Source: Gnetum montanum (Eukaryota; Streptophyta; Gnetopsida; Gnetales; Gnetaceae). From it: a stretch of 28,531 nucleotides of DNA. The notes beneath the pieces were generated by a model. That model made no database searches and had not been told where the DNA came from. It saw only the letters and a program-made list of their open reading frames with translations. A program made the position numbers and the translations under genes. Location of the stretch: positions 30,691 to 59,221 of the forward strand of contig MNCI01006925.1 in NCBI GenBank assembly GCA_015680685.1, read 5' to 3'. Below are positions 20,096-28,531 of the stretch, one piece after another (within the stretch, counting starts at the first letter, position 1; each line of letters opens with the position of its first letter).

Positions 20096-20179
20096 GCCGT
20101 CCCAGGCTTAAGGCGAAGGCAACACAACAACACGTGCGTACGCATTTTCTACTCTCCCGGACAGAGAGCCAAACATTTC

Positions 20180-20407
20180 GCTTAGCAGACACACGCACAT
20201 TCTCTCTCTTCCTTTTCTGTGGCTGCAAGTTTCTTTGTGAGTGCAACTGAAAGAATAGTGGAGGGGAGAATAGAGAGCAGCACCGAAATTCTAATCTTTT
20301 TCTGTGGCCGGAACTGCTGTTTCTTCGTAAGTGCAATGGAAACCGCAATTAGAGGAGCGAGAAGAGAAGATAGAGAAGCACCGAAATTCTAATCGTATTT
20401 CCTTTAG
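20180..20407 (+). other. Probable noncoding first exon (5' UTR) of the LRR receptor kinase gene
   Basis: The segment ends TTTAG, followed at 20408 by GTGAGC, a good donor site. It contains an internal duplication (20211-20295 and 20296-20393), each unit ending GCACCGAAATTCTAAT. The coding start lies far downstream, after an acceptor at 23796, so a 5'-UTR intron is expected. An alternative donor GTGAGT occurs near 20955. The exon left border is a guess. Confidence 0.4.
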
Positions 20408-23400
20408 GTGAGCTTGCTTTTTGAAATTTTTTGATTTTTTATCGTGCCTGTCGCCTTTTTCGGATGCATCGTATGGAATGGAATTTCATGGCATGGCACG
20501 GCTGGGCTTCCGATTCTCTCTCTTTTTTTCTGCTTTTCTTTCTGGATATGCATGGAATTAAGGTTCCAGGCCGAGGCGGAGCAGGTTTGGCGAGAGTGAA
20601 TGATGAAGGTTTTTCGTTGACCATAGCTGCAGGACGTCTACATGTATTGTGTGGTCTCTGTGCGCCATTGCCTTGCCTGCCTGCTTGCCTGAACTTGTTC
20701 CTTTCGTTTTTTTTTTATCTTTCTCTTTCTTGGCCTTTTCTGGAATCTTGTTCTTGCTCATCCATACGCCGGCAGCTTTGGATCGTGTTTTGCTAATGAG
20801 GTTGTAGATGGAAAGCCAGGTTCCACCTTTGTCGTAATTCGGAAAAAGTTGCTGCCGCCTTATTTGATTTGCGATGCGGAGGCTTTCATGGTTCGCTAAG
20901 ACGGATCCATTTCTGTGTGCTCCCACCACCACCATCATCATCAGGAGTTCTGTAGGTGAGTTGGCTGTTTCATTAATCTTTGTTAAATGACACTCGGAAT
21001 TTTGGAAGCTATGCAATCACAGATGAGTGCTGTATTTTTACCTACAACCTGAACTGACTTTGGTTACATACCTAAAGCATTCCTTATAGTAGATCTTCAA
21101 GGACTGTCTTTCACAGTTGCTCTATGGTTTCTGTTTCATTTCTAAACTGTTGATTTTAATTTCAACTATTGTTTTGCCACTTCGATATTCAACTGCAATT
21201 AATTCCGGGTACTCTTTTATCGAACTGAAATAATTTCGTAACAGCAATCTTTTCTTCTGGTATTTACCTTCAATCAAAACAACAGGCAAGCTGTACCAAC
21301 GTTGCTCGGCACCTCAAGGAATTCACGAAGATCCAATGGATTTGGGGCAGAAGACCTGGGGAATGTGCCTCAAGCAAGCAAGCAACTCGCGAGTGAGTGC
21401 AAGTAGAAGCACAGCTTTTTAACGTACATGACCCCGCACCTCATTGAGGGTAACCAAACTCCAAAACGAGGACCAAGCAAACAAGCACACACACAACCTT
21501 GTGGACCACATCGGTGGAAGGGGAGACGATGCCCCTACAAGGGAAGGGGCCTCACCCCCAGATCCCTCATGATCTGGTACAAGGTGTGGCCTGGCACCGC
21601 ACCAAAACTATCCAGTCTTGGCTGCCTACATATCTACGACCGTCGTAGAATCAGGGCCATGTAGTTCTCCACGGAGAAGAGGGGAATGAAGAGGACTTAG
21701 AAGAGAGTTGCAACAGGAGGGTGTCCTATTGCTAGCTTGGTACCACCAAGCCGGGGTGGGTTTTCTAACACTTAGAGTCACCCGAGGGCACCTTAGAGTG
21801 TTCCATGGCCTTGGGGAGAGCCCAAGAGAACCTCCACTTTGGGTCTAAGGCGTCCCCTAGATCCGTCCCTTCTGAGGGTCAAGAGACGTATCTTCTTGCG
21901 TAAACCCATACTTATGCAAGAAGATAGCCCCTCTTCCACAAGTCCCGCCGAGTTCCTTTGTGAATGGCATCTCAACACCCATTTGAACATTTGCTCTTGG
22001 TGAGCCTTGTTCTGGGTGGACTAAGACTGTTGCTGGTAGACTTCGTACGTTCGTGCTTGCAATTGTATGTTTGTCTATTTGTGTATGTGTGTCTTCTTGG
22101 CTGCGCTTTCAAATTCTGCATGCGTGTTCTAACACTTGAGAGTCACCCGACGGTGCCTCAGAGTGTTCCATGGCCCCCGAACCATGGGGAGAGCCCAAGA
22201 GAACCACTACTCTGAGACATCTCTCACACAAGCTGTGTCTTGTAGAAAAGCTTCGATACGCAGACAACAGAGACAGTAGTAGGAGAAGCTTCATTATAAC
22301 AGGAGAAAATTTTGAAACCATATTGACTAGTCATGTTGATAATAACGATATTTCTCCACCGTTCGGTTCTGTGGATTCAGTGCTTCGGTGTGCTTCCTGA
22401 CTGGGTGAGTTTTCCTCTGTGGAGTGGTACAAAAGTGACGGTTGTGTAAGGCGGATTGTACAAGTAGAGAGAGCAAAGGCGACTGCCAAGAGTCGAATTA
22501 ACTGTGTTTTTTTCCTTTTGGGTCAAGAATTTATGTTTTATTCTAAATATTGTTTCATTTCTTGTAAACCAAGGTGCTTACAATGTAATAGTTAAGCTCT
22601 AGCAATCTAAATTCTTTGTGTTTTTGGTGTTCATCATCGTCGTACCCCTGTCCCAACAAAATAGGGTTGGCTAGAACACTTTGTCCACTCCTCTAAGACA
22701 AATCTCAACCCTTATGGACCTGCAAAATTTTACCCACTTTTTATGACCCTTCACTGTGCCAGAGGGTCCATATATTTTGTGTCTTACGCAAGAATCATGT
22801 CCACTGCAAAGTATTATAGCTGTCTGCTATGGTCTAACTGAGAAGCAATTCTTTAGTGACAATTTTTTTTCATATTATCTTTCCAGAAGATAACACTGGC
22901 CAGTCTCTGCGTTTTTGTGGAATTGAGCGTTTCATTTTCAAAGTTCTCTTTCTGTAAGATTGTGCTTGCCCATTTATTTACATTGTGCTTTTGTGCTGGC
23001 TTAGTTTTGCGAAGTAATTGGAAATACGATTAGTATGATCCTATTAAACTTATTAATCTTTTATTGTTTACAGCACTGGAGTTAACATTAAAGCAATAAG
23101 TTGATAACAATTAGAAAAACAGCACACTTCATGATGGCCAAGTATAAGTCTATTCAGAAGATGGGGCAATTCTAGGTTTCCAATATTAGATTTTCTCTTA
23201 TTATAAATAATTTAAAATGATAATCTTGAATATACGGTAAACCATGCTTTGTGTATAAGAAATACCTTTGTTTCTATTGAAAATCATTGTTGTGTATGAG
23301 TAATAGTTATTCATGCTTGTGAAAGTAAGCAGAGAATTCAGGCAAATTGTATCTGGGAACTTATGCTTTTTTTGAATGTGCCAGTGGATTGACTGAGTTG

Positions 23401-23796
23401 CACAATTCTCCGTTCACAATGCTTGGAAGTAGAAGAAATTGTAAGAGTAACTGGGCAATATATATCTGTTAAGGTAGTAATTTATATCAGCACAATGGTT
23501 GAGGGATTTTTATGTATCTCAAACATTAAAGTTTCTTTGTAGGTTTTATGATTTTGTTTATCCATTTATCCTTCATTTTTGGGACTTTTGTACTTGGTGC
23601 CTGTTGTGTGTATCCATGATAATGCTTTTTATGATTGCACAGTTGTCTTTGTACCATGCCCCTTCTGTAGTGATATTGTAGGTCATGTAGTTTCATTCTG
23701 TTTTATAATCATAGATACATAGAATATTTAGTAAGTGTTCAACATGGAATCTTGTTGTATAATTTTTATAAGAAATATTATATCTATCTTTTTCAG
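20408..23796 (+). other. Probable long 5'-UTR intron with embedded repeat
   Basis: It lies between the donor GTGAGC at 20408 and the acceptor TTTTTCAG ending at 23796. The middle part (about 21290-22650) has different composition and repeats. The parts 20408-21289 and 22660-23790 are T-rich, intron-like and show no coding features. Small open frames here, including ones on the minus strand, look accidental. Confidence 0.4.
21290..22650. repeat. Unclassified repeat-like insertion with internal direct repeats
   Basis: GC-rich compared with the flanks. An approximately 80-bp block beginning TTCTAACACTT and ending CCCAAGAGAACC occurs at 21763-21840 and again at 22127-22211. A perfect 10-bp hairpin ATCTTCTTGC/GCAAGAAGAT lies at 21890-21925. 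The right part ends near TGTCCCAACA (about 22649-22658), which could be a retroelement end, but no matching start, target duplication or primer site was found. Confidence 0.4.
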
Positions 23797-23811
23797 AGAA
23801 TTTTGGCAAGC

Positions 23812-26800
23812 ATGTGTCGAGCTATATACTATCTGTTGCTTCTTCTGTTCTTATCATCTGAATGGTCTTGCAGAGCCTCAAATGTTGAAGGTAAAACCTA
23901 TTATCATTTATTAGTGCTACAATAATGGTTATTCATGATCGACAATCATTATTCACAGTCCTGGCAAGTGTTTGTGTATGGTTATCAAATACCACTGTAA
24001 AGCATTTGTGTATATTAGTTCTCTGTAAATTATATGATAAATTAATTATGGAGGTGTTGTATATGTCCTTTCATATATCATACATAGGCCCGGTCAAGAT
24101 TTTAATATCATAAAAAGTGTGCTTAAGTTAAACAATTAAGCCTATATCTTCAACAAACAAATTTGTAGTGATACCAGACATCACATTGTAGTTGAATCTT
24201 GTTTGAACAGCAAAGCTGTTGATCTATGGTGAAATGAATGTGTTTATATTTCATAAAAATCGTTCATTCTGCAATGATTGCAGCATACAATGTTAATTAT
24301 GTCTAAGACATTATTTCAAAAAATGTCCATTAATAGGTTTCCTTATGTGAGCGTATGAGATGCATCTGCCTTTTATTCACAAATTTGCCTCTATTTTGGT
24401 TTTTTCTTGTTAGATGCATAAGGTTACAGCAACAGCTAAAGCCAAGTAGCTTACTGTTCCAGGAAAAAAAAACAAAGGATAATTGGCTCAAGACAAATTT
24501 AAGCGTCCCAGCAAAACATTCTTTTAAAGAGTTTAGTGAGCAATGCGGATATATGAAGAAACTTTATCTCTGAAAACCAATTAGTATACTATTAGGAAAC
24601 CTTAACTTTCACTTGCTAACCAACGATCCCAAATTTTACAATGGGAGATTGGACCCAGTGCATGTGGAGGGTGTCAACAAAATAGAGAGGCTAGAAATGT
24701 TAGGTAACCTGTTGTTGATCTTTTGGGGCTGTTGGTTAGCCAGTGAGAGTTAAGTCTTTCTTAACATTTACATCTCAGAAATTTAACATAAGGAAATATT
24801 GCTAAATGGACACCAAACGTTGAAATATGAACCTTAGGCTTTTTGGTATGTGTTTTATTTGTTCACATGATTTTACTGGAAAAAAACAACACATATTTTT
24901 TCAGTTCTCATGAGCAATCACTCTGCTTTTGTTAATGCAGCTGTTTTGAATTTAAGGTTTTCGTTTGTTTTGTTTTGTTTTGTTGGATACCATGGTCATA
25001 GAAGCTCTGAAGAAATTAAAGCATTACTGAATATTAAACATTTTCTTAGCAGAGACTCAACACAGATTCCAGTGCTTTAGACAGATTGTAGATTTAAATG
25101 AGAGAATAATTTTACAACAGAACAATAAATGTGTGATCTATAATATAGATGAACTATTAAATGGTTTTTAAAGCTAATTAAAATGCATTATTATATGTTA
25201 AATAGTGAGCCTTACATTTCATGCATTGTATTATATAAAATGCTTGCAAATTTTATAAAATGATTAAAAATACCATATCAATTTAGAGGAGTATAATGCT
25301 TTAAACATGTTTTGAGATGAAATACAATAAAAATTTGACTTGCTTCGTCAATTGTTCTCTTTTATTCCATAATAAATTTGGTGTTACCCTTTTCTTAATT
25401 GCTAGGTAATGCACTAAATGAGTTCAAGCAAGCACTAAATGACACCGGTAGCTTTCTTAAAGATTGGAATACAGACTTGGTAGATCCATGCAGCAGCTGG
25501 TCCCATGTCAGCTGCAGTAATGGTCATGTTATTAGTGTGTAAGTTATTATGAGCGTTGATTTTTGACTTTGCACAACACTGCCAAATAAGCTTACTTATC
25601 AACACATTTCCAAGGACTTGTGATTATAAGCCATGGAAAGATTGAAGCTGATTCACAGCTTAGCTATATGAAATATATATTCCAAGAGGTTTCTTTTGGT
25701 TTTCTGTTAAATCTTTGATTGTTAAATGTCATGCAGAACTCTGGCCAACATGAGTTTCACAGGGACAATATCTCCTGTCATTACGCATCTGGCGTATTTG
25801 AGTTATCTGTAAGTAAATTTTTTAGTGATAATTTATTTTGTGCTCAAAAATTATGCACATTATATTTGATCTTTTATATAAAAAATCTGTAGAGAGAATT
25901 CATATCAATTATCTTATAGCATTTGTCAACGACTGTAAGCTTTCAGTATTTATACTATCTAGGTAAGCACAAGAAATCCACTTAATAGGTCTAAGCATTA
26001 GTACTGTGTCACACCATTACTATGGGCTCTACTGTGCCTAGCTTTCACTTATTGAAATGGTCTATAAATATCCTTGAGATATATGTCATCTACCTTTTTT
26101 TATATATCCATTTTTCTGTATAGGATGGATCTCTTCTAAAAAAAACTGGGCATGTCAGTTTGTTTTTGGGGGAAATGTGTATTTTGCGGCCTATGTGCAT
26201 TCATTATCACCACCTATTTTGCGTAGTCTCGTATTTCCTCATTGGCATCACCTCACGCAGAAAGAAAGAGACCGTATCATGTCATCTACCTTTTCTTATA
26301 TATTAATTTATCTGTGTAGGATGGATATATTCTAAAAAAATCAGGTATGTTCGTTTGTTTTTGAGGGAAATGTGCATTTTGCTGCCTATTTGCATTCATT
26401 AGCTTATTTTACCACCTATTTGTTTAGCCTTGTATTTCCTCGTTGGCATCATCCCACACAGAAAGAAAGAGCCCGGATCATGTTAGTCCACTAATTAACG
26501 TAAATTAAATTGGTGATGTATACCCAACCCAATGTTTGAAGCTTTTATAGTATAGGCTTGATGCACAGACTTCTCAAGCCAACATTCAATCTCAATATTT
26601 GCAATTCCAAATCAGATTTTTTCTATAGTGAAAATTCCAATGAGCATGAACCAGAATATGTTCTTATATATATTGTTATTATATTACATTAGTATTTAGA
26701 TGGATACAAAGAACAAAATGTTTTGATTATAAGTCTTATGGTCTCTGCTTCTGTAGTATTGTTTAGAAGAAATGTCAGATTTCAGAGTTCAACTATACGT

Positions 26801-27769
26801 TCTGTGATCTCTGCTTCTATAGTAGTGTTACAAGGTGGCAAGGAGGAAAGTTGTACTCGCACACACTGAAATTTAAGCACACTAATATATTTGAGTAAAC
26901 TTTGCAAACGTGCAGCCAACTTATATATGATTTTTTATTAGCACACATTGTTTTTTTCTTTCATTTTTATCAATTTTTCCAGTCAAGGCAGAATCTAGGT
27001 TTTTCTTAATATTTCTTGTCTTGTAGGACACTGGAAGGCAATAATATAACAGGAGAAATACCACCTGAACTTGGAAACATGAGCAGTCTGCAAAATCTAA
27101 ATTTGGCAACCAATCGATTAACAGGAAAGATTCCTGCTACATTGGGTCAGCTTTCAAATCTTCAGTATCTGTAAGCATATTCATCTGTTTTTAATTGTTT
27201 AGGATCGATGAAAAATGCTATACATGCTGTTATGGTATATTCCAGCGATTGTCATCTTACAGAATATGGATACATAGTTTCTCATATTCACCGATGAACT
27301 TGGATTTATGAGGAAACTCTTAAATAATTTTTTAGCAAAGTAGGAAGTATATTTTTTGTTATGAATTTCGTAATCATACTCAACATCTAATTTTTTTAAT
27401 TGGTGGATTTCTATTTTACAGGATTTTAAGCCACAATGAACTGAATGGACAGATTCCTAATACATTGTCACAACTTTCCAATTTGAGAGAACTGTATGTG
27501 TTTTTTAAAGGTCAATTTGTATTTTAGGATCATAGTTAGCCATTTGTTTTACTAAAACAGTAGAATATGATGTTTTACGTATAAATGAAAAATAAGTAAT
27601 AGTTTTTGTGAAAACCATTTTGAATTCTGTTTGCTGATTTTTAGTTGGGATAAAATATTCTATTTTGTTTTCTAACATTTGTCTCATTTTGAAATTTTTG
27701 CAGGGATCTTTCTTCAAATACCCTAAGTGGAACAATACCAAAGGCATTATTTAGCATACGTAAATACAA
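23812..27769 (+). CDS. LRR receptor-like kinase, subfamily II (SERK/NIK-related), 5' part: six coding exons, kinase end outside window
   Basis: Coding exons are 23812-23890, 25406-25538, 25737-25808, 27027-27170, 27422-27493 and 27704-27769, with GT-AG introns and a frame open for 188 codons. Residues 1 to about 22 are a signal peptide ([16 protein letters not shown]). [13 protein letters not shown] with [11 protein letters not shown] is the LRR N-terminal cap with its Cys pair, followed by five LRRs (for example [19 protein letters not shown]). The phase-1 first intron and 72/144/72/66-nt LRR exons match the SERK-type gene structure. The end, ALFSIRKYN, is closer to the At5g10290/At5g65240 branch than to true SERKs, as far as I recall those proteins. 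The product should be a plasma-membrane receptor or co-receptor kinase. Its ligand is unknown, and the transmembrane and kinase exons are not in the window. Confidence 0.9.
24601..24754. mobile_element. MITE-like 154-bp inverted-repeat element in intron 1
   Basis: The 24-bp ends CTTAACTTTCACTTGCTAAC(CAAC) and their complement match at 22 of 24 positions. There is no coding capacity. TTAA lies one base inside each end and could be the target duplication, in which case the inverted repeat starts after it. No superfamily can be assigned. Confidence 0.55.
26085..26484 (+). repeat. Tandem duplication (about 196 bp x 2) in intron 3
   Basis: Units start at GTCATCTACC (26085 and 26281) and share GTAGGATGGAT- or TATAGGATGGAT-like, TTTGTTTTTG, GGGAAATGTG, CACCTATT and CAGAAAGAAAGAG blocks in the same order. 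By eye they are roughly 80-85% alike. They lie inside the 1218-bp intron between LRR exons. Confidence 0.7.
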
Positions 27770-28531
27770 GTAAGATGGTCTGTCTCCAGAAAATTGATCT
27801 TGCTAGGATCTTTGCGATGGTTTTTAAAATCTATCAACAATTGTTGTTGACACGAGAAAACAATTTGAGTGTGAATTCTAATATATTTGTCATTAAGAAT
27901 CATGTGGATCTCAACTTATGGAAATTGATCGTCTCAAAATTTTTGGTTACAAGTCTGAAACTTGTACGTTTTTATTGATTATTTTATGCAGCATTACATA
28001 ATATACTTAATATCCTTAGGCCTCACGCTGTGGAAACTAGCATTATTACCTAGTAAACCTCTAAGACTTGGACCATATAATTGTCACAGCCAATATGGAA
28101 TTATTTCTTTTTTGCCTTGGTGGTTAAAGAATCACTAGTGTATGTAAGCTCCATCTAATTGCTATTAGTAGCCCACTACAGCAGGCATTGCTTTGAAGTG
28201 GCATCAAATCACAAGAGCACTGGGCCTCAGATTGTAATCCCTATATTCTTGGGGAATATATATGTGTGGTTTATCCATGCAATGTAGACAGTTGGCCAAA
28301 CTAAGTAAATTCTTACAGTTGAGGGGTCATAAAACATGCAAAATCACCACAATTGCCCATCAATGGCTTTTACCAGATAACAGTTGGGGATGCTTAAATA
28401 AATAGACATTGATTTTTCTTTCTTTTGTAGTGGTAAAGAATTGATCACTTCAGAATTTGGAAATGTTAGTAGTTATTCCTACTAAAATATGTAGATACCA
28501 TGCTTAGAATGTTCCAAATGTGTGATATTTG
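27770..28531 (+). other. Start of intron 6 of the LRR receptor kinase gene
   Basis: It begins GTAAGA. No segment with the expected ectodomain end (Asn/Cys/Gly-rich), transmembrane helix or kinase is found up to the window end. A possible acceptor TTTTGTAG at 28430 is followed by 17 open codons and then TAA, which does not resemble the family. Confidence 0.65.

Noticed and set aside
19696-20348. Minus-strand ORFs of 149 and 128 codons
   Set aside because: Low-complexity Ser/Phe/Leu and Arg composition from GA tracts and tandem repeats in the presumed promoter; no domain, and the two overlap in different frames.
20431-21016. Plus-strand 121-codon and minus-strand 152-codon ORFs
   Set aside because: Overlapping opposite frames in T-rich intron-like sequence with Phe/Leu/Ser or Lys bias and no recognisable motif.
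1-28531. CRISPR arrays, tRNA or rRNA genes, prokaryotic operons
   Set aside because: No regular spacer-repeat array or tRNA/rRNA structure was seen. The only tRNA-like match is the primer binding site, and gene structure is eukaryotic with introns.

Overview
The window is plant nuclear DNA. About 19 kb of nested, decayed Ty3/Gypsy LTR retrotransposons sits next to the promoter, 5' end and first six coding exons of a leucine-rich-repeat receptor-like kinase (LRR-RLK) gene. The elements look Athila-like: tRNA-Asp primer site, short CX2CX3HX4C gag knuckle, MDD-FS-YG type RT and GQ-x-x-x-N integrase motif. The long introns and dense old retroelements would fit a gymnosperm or another large-genome seed plant, but I cannot name a species.

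Layout of the repeat block (1-18955). Copy A (+, 1-6867) enters mid-gag and runs through protease, RT, RNase H and integrase, a 1.76 kb noncoding region and its 3' LTR. It sits inside copy B (-, 6868-10904), which retains gag, a decayed primer site and a 5' LTR. That LTR is itself split by a solo LTR, E (+, 9773-10736). B appears to be inserted in an older copy D (+), whose gag starts abruptly at 10905. D is split again by copy C (+, 11370-17539), which has both LTRs and a perfect 5-bp target duplication, ACGAG. C has lost RT, RNase H and integrase in one internal deletion but keeps gag, protease region and the 3' noncoding region. D resumes at 17540 and fades out in its protease near 18955. 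The inferred order is D, then B and C in D, then A and E in B.

All retroelement reading frames are broken, mostly by nonsense transitions. Where catalytic residues can be read they are mutated too. The best preserved non-coding signals are the LTR promoters: a very short U3 packed with dyad repeats, GATATC-based in A, B and C, directly before a TATA box.

Gene part (about 19.6-28.5 kb). Base composition changes to GC/CpG-richer DNA at 19.6-20.4 kb, with tandem repeats, GA tracts and a probable noncoding first exon ending at 20407. A long 5'-UTR intron, carrying an unclassified repeat at 21.3-22.65 kb, leads to the start codon at 23812. Six coding exons (79, 133, 72, 144, 72 and 66 nt) encode a signal peptide, an LRR N-terminal cap and five LRRs of an LRR-RLK subfamily II (SERK/NIK-related) receptor. 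The transmembrane and kinase exons lie beyond the right edge. Introns contain a MITE-like inverted repeat and a roughly 196-bp tandem duplication.

Assembly quality matters here. There is a 770-bp N gap (16411-17180), and single Ns at 995, 1036, 6060, 12334 and 17481 mark suspicious joins.
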